This document shows positions 24,238 to 36,414 of a stretch of 64,000 nt of DNA, in pieces. The notes under the pieces were generated by a model. That model did no database searches, was not told where the DNA came from, and was given only the letters and a program-made list of their open reading frames with translations. Location of the stretch: positions 124,001 to 188,000 of the forward strand of contig NZ_JACRSE010000005.1 of assembly GCF_014281055.1 (NCBI RefSeq). The letters run 5' to 3'. How positions within the stretch are numbered: position 1 is the first letter of the stretch; every line of letters begins with the position of its first letter. Source of the stretch: Fluviispira vulneris. Lineage in GTDB: Bacteria > Bdellovibrionota_B > Oligoflexia > Silvanigrellales > Silvanigrellaceae. The position numbers were made by a program, and so were the translations under genes.

Positions 24238-25371
24238 ATGAGAATTCAAGCTCTAGATAAAGCCCGAGGAGTTGTTTTAATAATAATGGCTATCGATCAT
24301 GCAAAAGAAATGATCGGAAAAAATATAAAATTTAGCGGTGAATTTTGGAATAGAAATTTCCCATTTTACGAGGACTCATTTTTATTTTTCACACGCTTAA
24401 TCACGCATATATGTGCACCATCTTTTGCATTTATGATGGGCTTAAGTATGATACTTTTAACCCACTCAAACAAAACAAAATGGCAAGACGAAGTTAAGTT
24501 GTGGAAATATTTTTGCTTAAGAGGTTTTATTTTAATACTATTTGAATACTTAATATTTGCACCAATTTGGAGTTTTGTATTTAAAGATCCCTCTATTGTT
24601 TTTCGCTTTGCAGTGATCTCAATGTTAGGTTCTTTAATGATTTTAATTTCATTTCTTGTTAAGCGTCATTGGTCTATACAAGTTATTGTTATGCTGTTAA
24701 GCATCTTTATTCCACCATTCTTTTTTTCAACGGGAGAACTCGATGCAAAAAATATCAATTTCCTATTAAATATACTATTCGTGCCTGATGGAAATTATTT
24801 CATTTATGCTATATTCCCATATATTGGTATTGGTATTTTAGGATTATTATTTGGAAAAATTTTAATAAAAAAGGAAAAAATTGCATTTACTCTTCTTCCC
24901 ATACTTGGCATCATTTTTATTTCTCTCTTTATTTTCAGTCGCTTAATAGGTAGTGTATATTTCAATTTAAAAAGTTTAGTATCATTAAGTGATTCACATT
25001 GGTGGAGTTTCTTTTATATGATAAAATATCCACCGTCACTTACTTATTTATTATTTACACTCGGCATTTTTTTCATTCTCTTCTCATTAATTTATTTTAT
25101 AGATAAATTCACTACAAATAAGATTATCATAGTTTCAAAGTTTTTAGATGTAGCAAATGTCTATGGAAAATCGACCTTCTTTTTCTATGCTATGCATCTT
25201 ATTATCCTTTGCTTATTAGGTGTTTTAATATTGGATATCTTAAAATGGTCATCAATTTCCGATATTGCATATGGGTGGATCATTGCTCTCATAATTTTAT
25301 ATCCTTTATGCAAATGGTATCGTGACTTTAAGAAAAAGAAAAATGAAAATTCACTGTGGCGAATGCTATAA
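24238..25371 (+). CDS. HGSNAT/DUF1624-like membrane acyltransferase
   Basis: A 377-residue protein with about ten membrane helices. The start MRIQALDKARGVVLIIMAIDHAKEM matches the DUF1624 / heparan-alpha-glucosaminide N-acetyltransferase catalytic-domain family, where the N-terminal block 'R..slD..RG....mi..dH' carries the active-site His (here H in IDHAKEM). Such proteins move acyl groups across the membrane onto sugars. There are four further basic/His positions in loops (ITHICAPSFAFMMGL). Divergent from the coiled-coil gene. It may act on the same surface sugars as the neighbouring acetyltransferase. Confidence 0.75.
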   Translation: MRIQALDKARGVVLIIMAIDHAKEMIGKNIKFSGEFWNRNFPFYEDSFLFFTRLITHICAPSFAFMMGLSMILLTHSNKTKWQDEVKLWKYFCLRGFILILFEYLIFAPIWSFVFKDPSIVFRFAVISMLGSLMILISFLVKRHWSIQVIVMLLSIFIPPFFFSTGELDAKNINFLLNILFVPDGNYFIYAIFPYIGIGILGLLFGKILIKKEKIAFTLLPILGIIFISLFIFSRLIGSVYFNLKSLVSLSDSHWWSFFYMIKYPPSLTYLLFTLGIFFILFSLIYFIDKFTTNKIIIVSKFLDVANVYGKSTFFFYAMHLIILCLLGVLILDILKWSSISDIAYGWIIALIILYPLCKWYRDFKKKKNENSLWRML

Positions 25372-25461
25372 TAGCAGCGCAACAAAAGCATGACACTTCA
25401 TTTATTATTAAAATATTAAAAAAAAATTTTTTAGATTATAATAATAAAAAAAGGATTTGTT

Positions 25462-27687
25462 ATGTTTCATATACCACAGCTGATAATCGATCTTTCTGTT
25501 ATGCTTGGCGTTGCTACAATCGTGATCTATATATTTAAAAAGATCAATCAACCTGTCGTTTTGGGATATATCGTCGCAGGTATTATCGTTGGCCCCTATT
25601 CTCCCCCAATTTTTTCTGTTGTTGATGTTTCTTCTGTAAATACATGGGCAGAACTTGGTGTTATTTTTTTAATGTTTTCTCTAGGTCTTGAGTTTAGTTT
25701 TAGAAGATTGGCAAAGGTTGGAATATCTGCAAGTGGTACTGCACTGATTCAAATTATTTTTATGCTTATTATCGGAGTATTTATTGCAGAATTAATTGGC
25801 TGGTCCCATATGGACTCTATTTTCCTAGGGTGCATGATAGCGATCTCTTCGACCACAATTATTATAAAAGCTCTTGATGAACTTGGACTTAAAAATAAAA
25901 AATTCGTTGATCTCGTCTTCGGCATTCTCATAGTTGAAGATTTAGCAGCAATATTAATGCTTGTTGCCTTAACAAATATTTCATTAACATCAAGTGTTGG
26001 TGCTTTGGATCTCCTTATTGCTGGCGGTAAATTAGCTCTCGTTGTGAGTATTTGGTTTTTAGTCGGTATCTTCATTGTCCCACGTTTTGTAAAAAAGGTG
26101 AGTCAACATGACAATAATGAAATGCTGATTGTTGTCTCAATCGGTTTGTGTCTTTGTCTAGTAGCATTGGCATCGTATTTTAACTATTCGGTTGCACTTG
26201 GTGCCTTTATCATGGGATCGATCATCTCTGAAACACCTGAGTCTCATCAAATTGAAAACCTATTACAACCATTAAAAGATATATTTGGCGCAGTCTTCTT
26301 TGTCTCAGTTGGTATGTTGCTGGATCCGCATGCGATTTTCAATAATATTTCATCTATCTTAATCATCACAGCCGCTATTATCGTTGGAAAATTATTTTCT
26401 GTTACTTTTGGTGCCATAGTTACTGGCCAAACCTTAACAAATGCAGTTAAAACAGGTTTTAGCATGGCACAAATTGGTGAATTTTCATTTATTATTGCTT
26501 CACTCGGACTCAGTTTTAGGGTGATAAATGAAAGTATTTATCCTATAATTGTGACAGCCTCACTGATTACAACATTTACAACCCCCTACTTAATTCGCCA
26601 CTCTGCAAAAATAGCAAATATACTTGAACAAAAAATGCCAATAGGTGTTAAAAATAAACTCACTCACTATACAAACTGGTTTCAAAGAATAACAGTTATT
26701 GAAGAAAAACAAAAGGATTTAAATAAAAAATTACTGCAATGGATATTAAATTTATTTGTCGTTATCGCTGTTTTCTTGCTAATTTCAGAAAAACTATCAC
26801 CCATAATTAATAATTATATTCAAAAAGAACTTGTTGTAAAAGTGATTTCTTGGCTAGTAGCATTTGTTCTTTCATCACCAAGTATTTGGGCAATGTTAAA
26901 TATTTTTAAAATCAATTATGAAAGAAATCTTAAAAACATAATTGGCAAAGAAGTAATATCATTTTTCGTTAGTAGAACTCTCACGATTTTTATCATTGGC
27001 CTGCTCAGTTTAAAATTTTTCCCTTCTCCCTTAACATTAGTAGTTACAATTGTTGCTTCAATTCTTTTTATGATTCTCTTTAGAAATAAAATTGGAAAAT
27101 ATTACAGCTGGATCGAAAGTCAATTTAGCTCATCTTATAATTTAGAAGAAAAAACAAAAATAAATCACCCAATTTTATATGAACAACTAGCTCCTTGGGA
27201 TGCACATCTTGTCGATATAAAAGTTCCCATTAATTCATTTGTCATTGGAAAAAGTATTGTTGATCTCAATCTTAGAAAAAAATATGGAATAACCATAGTA
27301 GCGATTGAGCGAGGAGAACATACCATTGTTTCCCCAAGTATAAATGAAATAATTTATCCATTAGATACTTTACTCTGCTTTTCAACTGATCAAGAAATAG
27401 ATATATTTAAAACAGAACTTGAAAATTCGAATAAAATTATTCAATCATCCCAATTTATCCCTGAATACGACCTGAAAAGATTTTTCATAAATAAAAGTTC
27501 ATATATAAATGGTTTATCCATAAAAGATTCTGCCGTAAGTGAAAAATTTAATTGTATCATAGTTGGGATTGAAAGAAATAATGAACGTATAAAAAATCCA
27601 AAATCATCTACTATTTTACTTGCAGATGATATTCTTTGGGTAGTTGGTGAGGTCAAAAAACTTGAATTATTTGCACACAAAATTTAA
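25462..27687 (+). CDS. CPA2-family (Kef-type) cation/proton antiporter with RCK C-terminal domains
   Basis: A 741-residue protein. Residues 1-400 are the CPA2 antiporter domain: NQPVVLGYIVAGIIVGP, LGVIFLMFSLGLEFS, and the ion-binding FGILIVEDLAAI (helix-5 Glu-Asp pair). Residues 430-560 add a second hydrophobic block, and the C-terminus (575-741) holds two TrkA_C/RCK-C-like lobes (VIGKSIVDLNLRKKYGITIVAIER, then LSIKDSAVSEKFNCIIVGIERN). It lacks a full NAD-binding TrkA_N domain. It would exchange K+ or Na+ for H+ across the inner membrane. Not linked to kefF/kefG-type genes. Confidence 0.9.
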   Translation: MFHIPQLIIDLSVMLGVATIVIYIFKKINQPVVLGYIVAGIIVGPYSPPIFSVVDVSSVNTWAELGVIFLMFSLGLEFSFRRLAKVGISASGTALIQIIFMLIIGVFIAELIGWSHMDSIFLGCMIAISSTTIIIKALDELGLKNKKFVDLVFGILIVEDLAAILMLVALTNISLTSSVGALDLLIAGGKLALVVSIWFLVGIFIVPRFVKKVSQHDNNEMLIVVSIGLCLCLVALASYFNYSVALGAFIMGSIISETPESHQIENLLQPLKDIFGAVFFVSVGMLLDPHAIFNNISSILIITAAIIVGKLFSVTFGAIVTGQTLTNAVKTGFSMAQIGEFSFIIASLGLSFRVINESIYPIIVTASLITTFTTPYLIRHSAKIANILEQKMPIGVKNKLTHYTNWFQRITVIEEKQKDLNKKLLQWILNLFVVIAVFLLISEKLSPIINNYIQKELVVKVISWLVAFVLSSPSIWAMLNIFKINYERNLKNIIGKEVISFFVSRTLTIFIIGLLSLKFFPSPLTLVVTIVASILFMILFRNKIGKYYSWIESQFSSSYNLEEKTKINHPILYEQLAPWDAHLVDIKVPINSFVIGKSIVDLNLRKKYGITIVAIERGEHTIVSPSINEIIYPLDTLLCFSTDQEIDIFKTELENSNKIIQSSQFIPEYDLKRFFINKSSYINGLSIKDSAVSEKFNCIIVGIERNNERIKNPKSSTILLADDILWVVGEVKKLELFAHKI

Positions 27688-27720
27688 AAAATAAACTATA
27701 TTGGATTATAAGATTTGAAT

Positions 27721-28827
27721 TTAAAGTTTAACGCTCATCTCAAGCATGCGCAAAAGCGCTTGCTTTGCTAAGGAACGAGCTGGCTCATGAACTTCAATTA
27801 TATTTTTAGGAGTTCCTTTTTCAATTTCTTCTAGTGCCCAAGTCAAATGGGGTAGATCAATCCTATTCATCGTTCCACATAAACACATAAATGGATTTAT
27901 GCTTACAACAGTTTTATCTGGGTTTTCTTTAGCAATACGATTGACTAAATTGAGTTCTGTACCAACAGCCCATTTACTTCCTCGCGGACTTTGTGCAATT
28001 GTTCGCACTATAAAATCAGTTGAACCTGCAAAATCGGCTTGATCTACGACTTCCATTGAACATTCAGGATGCGCAATTATTTTATATTCTGGATCTTTTG
28101 CCCGAATTGTCGATATCTGTTTTGCGCTAAACATCATATGCACAGGACAATAACCTTGCCATAGCATGACTTGAGTCATTTTTATTTCTGTTTCATCAAG
28201 ACCACCATAAGGTTTTTTAGGATTCCATATTTTAATTTTTTCTAACGGTATACCTAATTTTTTTGCAGTATTTCTACCTAAATGCTGATCAGGATAGAAA
28301 AATAAAATTTTTCTTTCTTTAAGCGCCCAATCTACGATTTTATGCGCATTTGAACTTGTACAGATTATTCCACCTTTTTCTGCAACAAAAGCTTTTAAAG
28401 CTGCGGTTGAATTAATATAAGTGACTGGCATAATACTATCATGTCCAACCATTTCTATAAGCTGTGCATAAGCTTCTTCAACATCATCTACATCGGCCAT
28501 GTCAGCCATATCACAGCCTGCCCCTAGATCGGGAAGAACAATAATTTGCTTGCCTCTTTTTAAAATATCTGAACCTTCTGCCATAAAATGCACACCACAG
28601 AAAATAATATAATCTGCATCTTTTTGGCTGGCGGCATATTGAGCCAACTGCAATGAATCACCACGTATGTCGCTTAATTCTACTACCTCTGGTCTTTGAT
28701 AATGATGGGCAAGAATGACAAGTTTTTTCCCAAATTTAATTCTGATTTTTTGAATCCGCTCTTTCATTTCTTCGACAGAAAGTGAAGGATATGGTTCTGG
28801 TAGAGGCATTTGATATGTTATTGACAT
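27721..28827 (-). CDS. nadA: Quinolinate synthase A
   Basis: Full-length NadA (368 residues): [81 protein letters not shown], and [17 protein letters not shown]. The three cysteines in the CTS, ECSM and MCLC/CGTM blocks are the [4Fe-4S] ligands. It condenses iminoaspartate with dihydroxyacetone phosphate to quinolinate in NAD synthesis. Divergent from the neighbouring dehydrogenase gene, with about 60 bases between the starts. No nadB or nadC is in the window. Confidence 0.97.
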   Translation of the reverse strand: MSITYQMPLPEPYPSLSVEEMKERIQKIRIKFGKKLVILAHHYQRPEVVELSDIRGDSLQLAQYAASQKDADYIIFCGVHFMAEGSDILKRGKQIIVLPDLGAGCDMADMADVDDVEEAYAQLIEMVGHDSIMPVTYINSTAALKAFVAEKGGIICTSSNAHKIVDWALKERKILFFYPDQHLGRNTAKKLGIPLEKIKIWNPKKPYGGLDETEIKMTQVMLWQGYCPVHMMFSAKQISTIRAKDPEYKIIAHPECSMEVVDQADFAGSTDFIVRTIAQSPRGSKWAVGTELNLVNRIAKENPDKTVVSINPFMCLCGTMNRIDLPHLTWALEEIEKGTPKNIIEVHEPARSLAKQALLRMLEMSVKL

Positions 28828-28889
28828 TAATTTATCCTCATAAAAATGTTGAACCTATGTTTCATGATCCAACGCACAAGGAGTTTTAT

Positions 28890-29747
28890 ATGCCAAGTTT
28901 AGCAAAAATCAAAACCATCGGTGTCACCGGAGCCGGTCAAATGGGTAGCGGGATTGCGCAGGTAGCTGCACAAGCGGGTTACCAAGTTCTTTTATGTGAT
29001 GTAAATAAAGAAGGCTTACAAAAAGCAATTTCAAATATTGAAAAAAGTTTATCAAAATTATTTGAAAAAGGAAAAATAGATGAGCACCCGCCTGTTATTC
29101 TTGGCCGAATAAAAAAAGTAAATCAACTATCTGATTTATGTCAGGCAGACTTTGTTATCGAAGCAATTAATGAAAATGAAGATTTGAAAAAAAATATTTT
29201 TTCAGAGTTGGATAAAATATTACCATCGCATGTTATTTTAGCAAGTAATACAAGCAGCCTATCAGTAACAAGACTTGCTGCCGCAACAAAAAGGCCTGAA
29301 TTATTTATCGGTATGCATTTTATGAATCCTGTTCCTTTAATGAGTTTAGTAGAAATTATAAGAGGGCATGCTACTTCCGACGAAACTTATGAGATTACAA
29401 AAGATCTTTCCGAAAAAATGAATAAAGTCAGCGTTTGCTCGCAAGATTATCCTGGCTTTATTATTAACCGCATACTCATGCCTATGATTAATGAAGCATT
29501 TTATGTGTTAATGGAAGGAATTGCTTCGGCAGAAGATATTGATTCCGGTATGAAACTTGGTACAAATCAACCCATGGGTCCTCTCACTCTCGCCGATTTT
29601 ATTGGATTAGACACATGCTATGCTATAATGAAAGTTTTATTTGATGGCTTGGGAGACAGTAAATACAGACCTTGCCCTTTGCTTAAAAAATATGTGGATG
29701 CAGGCTATTATGGAAGAAAATCAGGACAGGGTGTCTATAAATATTAA
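28890..29747 (+). CDS. 3-hydroxybutyryl-CoA (3-hydroxyacyl-CoA) dehydrogenase
   Basis: The ATG at 28890 is preceded by AAGGAG and gives 285 residues; a longer in-frame start at 28782 would overlap nadA. The protein has the NAD site [21 protein letters not shown], the family block [12 protein letters not shown], the catalytic His in [17 protein letters not shown] with its Glu, and the C-terminal helical domain [14 protein letters not shown]. It oxidises or reduces (S)-3-hydroxyacyl-CoA in beta-oxidation or butanoate metabolism. It stands alone, with no thiolase or hydratase gene beside it. Confidence 0.95.
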   Translation: MPSLAKIKTIGVTGAGQMGSGIAQVAAQAGYQVLLCDVNKEGLQKAISNIEKSLSKLFEKGKIDEHPPVILGRIKKVNQLSDLCQADFVIEAINENEDLKKNIFSELDKILPSHVILASNTSSLSVTRLAAATKRPELFIGMHFMNPVPLMSLVEIIRGHATSDETYEITKDLSEKMNKVSVCSQDYPGFIINRILMPMINEAFYVLMEGIASAEDIDSGMKLGTNQPMGPLTLADFIGLDTCYAIMKVLFDGLGDSKYRPCPLLKKYVDAGYYGRKSGQGVYKY

Positions 29748-29757
29748 AAAATATTCT

Positions 29758-30978
29758 TCAAATTTTAATCTTTTCTAGCACTTTTTCCCTTTGCCCATAA
29801 AAGAAAACAAAAGGTGCAACGAAAGAAATAATAGCTAAAATGATAAATAAATAATGTGAACCAAAATTAAAGAAAATAAATCCTCCTCCAATAGGTCCTA
29901 AAACTAAGCCAAAATTTTTAAATGCTGCAGCACCAAAATAAGCCCCGCGCATATGCGAGGGCGCAAATGTATCAATCAATTCATTGGAAATAGGGAAGAC
30001 AAGCACTTCTCCAGACGTGATGAGTAGGATAGATAGAATAAGAATATAATTCGAATTTAAATCAAAAGTCAGGACAAGAAAGCCAAATGTGAGTAATAAA
30101 GAACCCAGACACAAACTTTTATTTAAACCAATTTTACGCGTTATTTTATATAATGGACCTTGGATAAGCAATACCAATATTCCATTTGCAGTGAGAAATA
30201 AAGAATACTTTTCAACTCCATTTTTAACTTCATCATGCATAATTTGCGATAATGTTGTCATTATTTGATTGTAACAAAAAATTAAAATAATGCAGGTCAA
30301 AATTAAAAAAAGCATTTTTCTATCATTAGAAATAATAAAGCAAGATTGTTTAAAGCTCACTTTTTTATCCGTCGTAGCTACATTATGTGGATAATTTCTT
30401 TGCATTAAAATAAAAAAAACAAAGAAATAAATAGAATATAATAAACCTGCATAAAGAAAGCTCGATGAAGTTCCATTTGTATTTAACAACAGCCCAACCA
30501 TTGGGCCAAGAGAAGCTCCAAGATTTAAACTAAAATATCTTAATTGAAAAATTACGCCTTTTAATTCTGGGGTTGCAAGATCACTTAGAAAGGCTGTGGC
30601 GACAGGCTCAAACACACCAGCCGAAACTCCAGATAGAACCGATAAAAGAGTGAATGACAAAATTTTCAACTGCATATTTTCAATATGTGTAATTAAAAAA
30701 TATGAAAATAAAACACATGTCGAAAGAATAATGGTTAAAAGAAGAATTTTTTTTCTGCCTAATTTGTCTGATAAATAGCCGCCAATGAAGGAGGCACAAA
30801 TTCCCGCAAACGGTGATACGCCCACTATAAAACCGATTTCAGTGGGATTTAAATTGGTATTATTTCCTAAAAATATAGGAATGAATGGCAAAGTCATAAA
30901 AATTGCCATTTTTTGCAGAAAAATTCCAACTAAAATTGAAATGATCGCTGGGCTCAATGAGAATAAATATTTAAACAT
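29758..30978 (-). CDS. MFS multidrug-type transporter
   Basis: A 406-residue 12-helix major facilitator with the loop motif GGYLSDKLGRKKILL after helix 2 and the motif-C-like SAGVFEPVATAFLSDLATPE. Resembles the MdtG/YfcJ multidrug group. Substrate cannot be deduced. Its stop is 10 bases from the end of the convergent dehydrogenase gene, and no regulator gene is adjacent. An unoccupied region of about 300 bases separates it from the deaminase. Confidence 0.85.
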   Translation of the reverse strand: MFKYLFSLSPAIISILVGIFLQKMAIFMTLPFIPIFLGNNTNLNPTEIGFIVGVSPFAGICASFIGGYLSDKLGRKKILLLTIILSTCVLFSYFLITHIENMQLKILSFTLLSVLSGVSAGVFEPVATAFLSDLATPELKGVIFQLRYFSLNLGASLGPMVGLLLNTNGTSSSFLYAGLLYSIYFFVFFILMQRNYPHNVATTDKKVSFKQSCFIISNDRKMLFLILTCIILIFCYNQIMTTLSQIMHDEVKNGVEKYSLFLTANGILVLLIQGPLYKITRKIGLNKSLCLGSLLLTFGFLVLTFDLNSNYILILSILLITSGEVLVFPISNELIDTFAPSHMRGAYFGAAAFKNFGLVLGPIGGGFIFFNFGSHYLFIILAIISFVAPFVFFYGQREKVLEKIKI

Positions 30979-33257
<2,279 letters not shown>

Positions 33258-33262
33258 TTTAA

Positions 33263-33817
33263 TTATTTATAATTTTTAATATAATTTCTAACAATTTTTT
33301 CAAATGATCCTGAAGTTTTCAGCCTTGATAATTCCTTATTAAATTCTTTAATAAACTCTTTACTCCTTGGATATTTGTGAGAAGATTTTTTTAAAATTCC
33401 TAAATGAGTGGTTCCTATGCTCAAACCACGGAAATCTTCTGGCCATTTTCCTTTACCTAAAATTTTTTTATTGCAATAGATGACAACTTTTTCCTTATAA
33501 ATATTATCTGAATAATCCATCCAATTTCTTTCTGGATCATTCGGGCGGAAATATGCAGGATAAATGGCAAATGCTTTTTCATCTTTTACTTCTTCTAAAC
33601 CTCTTTTCCAAGGAATAGCTTCAATTGTTGTATCGAAGTTTTTCATTTTTGAAAAAATTTTACTTAATATCTTAAAGTATAAGCCATCCACTATACTATT
33701 TTTTTGCGCAAATGAATATGGAGGGTAACCATCATCAGCTAGAATTAAATATTTTTCATTAGCACTTGCATTTGATAAAAAGCAAATTAGTAAAATTAAA
33801 ACTATTTTATTTCTCAT
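33263..33817 (-). CDS. Family 3 (amino-acid type) solute-binding protein, internally shortened
   Basis: A signal peptide (to SNASA) precedes YLILADDGYPPYSFAQKNSIVDGLYFKILSKIF, the typical start of SBP_bac_3 lobe 1. The middle has DYSDNIYKEKVVIYCNK and DFRGLSIGTTHLGIL. After this the usual lobe-2 section ending in 'kL..grvDa' is absent; the sequence goes straight to a C-terminal KEFNKELSRLKTSGSFEKIVRNY. The product has 184 residues rather than the usual 220-250, so it may be a remnant. The ATG at 33817 gives the standard signal peptide; a TTG at 33832 is the alternative. No permease is near. Confidence 0.7.
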   Translation of the reverse strand: MRNKIVLILLICFLSNASANEKYLILADDGYPPYSFAQKNSIVDGLYFKILSKIFSKMKNFDTTIEAIPWKRGLEEVKDEKAFAIYPAYFRPNDPERNWMDYSDNIYKEKVVIYCNKKILGKGKWPEDFRGLSIGTTHLGILKKSSHKYPRSKEFIKEFNKELSRLKTSGSFEKIVRNYIKNYK

Positions 33818-33945
33818 TTCTTTTAATCCCAATCATAAGGTCACATTTTCTATTAGAAAATTTATTTAAAAAAATGATAGCACGTTCCATTTCCCACTTA
33901 AAAACCCAATTCATACTGTCCTTAAGCCACTCAGGATCTCAGCCT

Positions 33946-33986
33946 CATCGCTTCTATATATTTCTATATAAGTGATGAAGTTTTTT
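33946..33986 (+). terminator. Terminator-like hairpin with T-tail, no gene upstream
   Basis: CATCGCTT (33946-33953) pairs with AAGTGATG (33970-33977) with one G-T wobble, and inner TATATA arms extend the stem. Six T follow at 33981-33986. No plus-strand gene ends here: the nearest gene upstream is on the other strand. It may end a small RNA, or cut read-through ahead of degP. Confidence 0.35.
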
Positions 33987-34148
33987 ATATATATGATATT
34001 ATAATATAATATTACTATTTTTCATATTTTATAAACCACTTGGCTATCGACTTTTTGGATCATTGTCTGCTATAAACCAAGCAGAGCATTTATTTAAAGC
34101 TCAAGGTGCAGATGAAAAATTTTAGTGTTATAATTTTAGGAGGTTACA

Positions 34149-35756
34149 ATGAATTCCGATTTGAAAGATTCTAAGAAAGTAGCAAATTTTATGAAAGCAA
34201 GAGCTAAAAATATTGTCGTAGCAGGCATTTCCATTGCAGCCATATTTGGTGTTGCAAGCGCAGGCATTCTCCTTTTTAAACCAGAAACTTTTACAAAAAT
34301 AAGCGATGATCTCACAGCACAGGCATCCAGTAATTATGCTCTACCTCCAGCACAAGCCCCTATACAAAAAGAAGACACTGAGTTTTTGAAGAAATTTAAA
34401 AAAGTATTTTCGAATGTTGCTGAAGAAAGTAGCCAAGCTCTCGTCTTTATTGTGGCAGAAAAAAAAGTGAACGTTCCACAATATGATTTTCCGGATGAAT
34501 TCTTTTTCCCATTTTTACCTCCTCAATTTAAAGGCGGGCCCAGTCCCAGAGGAGGTGGCAAAAAACAAGGGATAGAAACTGATGGCGGATCAGGCTTTAT
34601 CGTAGATTCAACCAACGGATATATAATTACGAATAATCACGTAATCGATAAAGCAGATAAAATCACAGTTACAACCAAAGATAAGAAAAAATATAAAGCA
34701 AAAATCATTGGTACAGCTGCAAATGTTGATATTGCCGTTTTAAAACTCGAAGATTTCAAACCTTCCGCAGATATCAAACAAGTGAGCCTTGCAAATTCCA
34801 ATGAAGTAAAAGTTGGAGATTGGGTTCTCGCATTGGGTGCTCCTTTTGAACTTGAACAAACAGTTACGATGGGTGTTGTCAGTGCAGTGCAAAGAACCAG
34901 TGATACTCTCGGTATCAATGGTGCCAATAGCTTTATCCAAACCGACGCAGCGATTAACCCAGGGAACTCTGGAGGCCCACTTGTGAATTTAGACGGTCAA
35001 GTGATTGGTATGAACACTGCAATCTATTCGAAAAATGGAACCAGTGTTGGGATTGGCTTTTCTATTCCTTCAAACACAATTCGCCTTGTAGCTGAATCAA
35101 TCATAAATAATGGTAAATTGACTCAAGCTTATTTAGGCGTAGAAATGTATGACTTAAATAAATTTGGCGCTGCGGCTATGAAGGAAATGAAGATAGATCC
35201 CAATACCGAAGGTGCTCTCGTTATGCGCGTCGTGCCTGGCAGTCCAGCAGCCAAAGCAAACTTACAACCTTATGATATTATTCAAAGTGTCAACGGAGAA
35301 GCTGTGAAAGCTTCCTCTGACATTCAACGACAAATTATTTTCTTAAAACCAGGTTCCACTATCAAACTCGGCGTTCTTAGAAATGGTAAAAAAGTAGAAT
35401 TGAAAGCCACTGTGACAGAGTTACCAAGTGCAAAGAATGAAAAAGTCGAAGAAGCAGAAAATTCTGAAAAATCTGGAAAATCTTTGGCTCGCAACTTTGG
35501 CCTCACACTTTCAGCAAAACAAACACCATCCGGTAAAGGTGTTATGATTGCCGGCGTTCAACAGGGCAGCTTAGCAGATCGCGCAGGAATTGCTCAAGGT
35601 GATGTGATTATCAGCGTGAATAAAGAAAATGTTGCAAATCCAAAAGATGTCGAAAAAGTTTTAGAAAAAGCCAAAAAAGCGAATTCTTCAGTTATTTTCT
35701 TGCTCGTTGAAAGAGAAAATTCTCAATCCGCTATTATTCTACCTTTAAATAGTTAA
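34149..35756 (+). CDS. DegP/HtrA-family periplasmic serine protease
   Basis: A 535-residue protein with an N-terminal membrane anchor (residues 20-43), a trypsin-like domain with the triad H164 (IITNNHVID), D194 (ANVDIAVLKL) and S274 (NPGNSGGPL), and two PDZ domains (about 315-405 and 435-525; GALVMRVVPGSPAAKANLQ and GVMIAGVQQGSLADRAGI). It degrades or refolds damaged periplasmic proteins. TAGGAGG precedes the ATG, and a strong terminator follows. A Gly/Pro/Phe-rich loop at 110-140 (FPDEFFFPFLPPQF) is the LA-type loop of this family. Confidence 0.95.
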   Translation: MNSDLKDSKKVANFMKARAKNIVVAGISIAAIFGVASAGILLFKPETFTKISDDLTAQASSNYALPPAQAPIQKEDTEFLKKFKKVFSNVAEESSQALVFIVAEKKVNVPQYDFPDEFFFPFLPPQFKGGPSPRGGGKKQGIETDGGSGFIVDSTNGYIITNNHVIDKADKITVTTKDKKKYKAKIIGTAANVDIAVLKLEDFKPSADIKQVSLANSNEVKVGDWVLALGAPFELEQTVTMGVVSAVQRTSDTLGINGANSFIQTDAAINPGNSGGPLVNLDGQVIGMNTAIYSKNGTSVGIGFSIPSNTIRLVAESIINNGKLTQAYLGVEMYDLNKFGAAAMKEMKIDPNTEGALVMRVVPGSPAAKANLQPYDIIQSVNGEAVKASSDIQRQIIFLKPGSTIKLGVLRNGKKVELKATVTELPSAKNEKVEEAENSEKSGKSLARNFGLTLSAKQTPSGKGVMIAGVQQGSLADRAGIAQGDVIISVNKENVANPKDVEKVLEKAKKANSSVIFLLVERENSQSAIILPLNS

Positions 35757-35777
35757 TCCCATTTGTTTCTGGACAAA

Positions 35778-35818
35778 AAAACTCTTAGGATTTGAAATTT
35801 TCCTAAGAGTTTTGTTTT
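35778..35818 (+). terminator. Rho-independent terminator of the DegP gene
   Basis: A perfect 13-base stem, AAAACTCTTAGGA (35778-35790) with TCCTAAGAGTTTT (35801-35813), around a ten-base loop, followed by TTTGTTTT. It lies 22 bases after the degP stop. Confidence 0.9.
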
Positions 35819-35985
35819 AAATGCATTTAAAACACTCATTTTTTGTGTTGAATTTCGAATAAAACAAATAAAATCCAATAATAAGATATGTTCAAATTTA
35901 AATAATATTAATTTGTTTACATTATGAATGCAATTTGTAATCTTTCCCAAGAATTTTTTTATCAATTTCCTAAAGGAATTTTTAA

Positions 35986-36393
35986 ATGTTGTCTCAACCG
36001 GAAAGACTTAGCGAAATCAGTGGATGGATCCTCCCTTGCGGCAAATGGCATAGCACAGAAGAATGGTGGCATATTAACGCTTTATATGACTTACGTGATT
36101 CAGGACTCAGCTCACTGCAAGAAAAAACAACTTTATCAATTCTCGCCAATGGTGATGAAGCACAAATACGCGATCATGTAGCACATTTAGGTTTTATTAA
36201 AATATCACGCTGCCAATTGGATGGAGTGAACATGTCACGCCAACAACTTGCAACATTACAATCCCTTTTATTTCTTTGTGATCCAGAACAGGAAATTGGG
36301 ATATTAATCGGGAACACGGGAATAATTAAAAATGTAAATATATCTAGAATAATGAAATTAAAAAATCCAACTGTACTATTTGAAGAAAAATAA
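35986..36393 (+). CDS. Small protein of unknown function
   Basis: This 135-residue protein has AAAGGA ahead of the ATG and no signal peptide or membrane helix. It is Trp-rich at the start (GWILPCGKWHSTEEWWH) with a helical middle (ALYDLRDSGLSSLQEKTTLSILANGDEAQIRDHVAHLGFI) that could form a winged-helix-like or ankyrin-like fold. The C-terminus ends in charged residues. I do not recognise it. It stands alone after the degP terminator. Confidence 0.65.
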   Translation: MLSQPERLSEISGWILPCGKWHSTEEWWHINALYDLRDSGLSSLQEKTTLSILANGDEAQIRDHVAHLGFIKISRCQLDGVNMSRQQLATLQSLLFLCDPEQEIGILIGNTGIIKNVNISRIMKLKNPTVLFEEK

Positions 36394-36414
36394 TTCTAAC
36401 AAAATTATATAAAA

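Noticed and set aside
34129-34134. TATAAT sequence with an extended TG just ahead of the DegP gene
   Set aside because: It lies 15 bases before the ATG and would start transcription inside or after the ribosome-binding site, so it cannot be the promoter of that gene.
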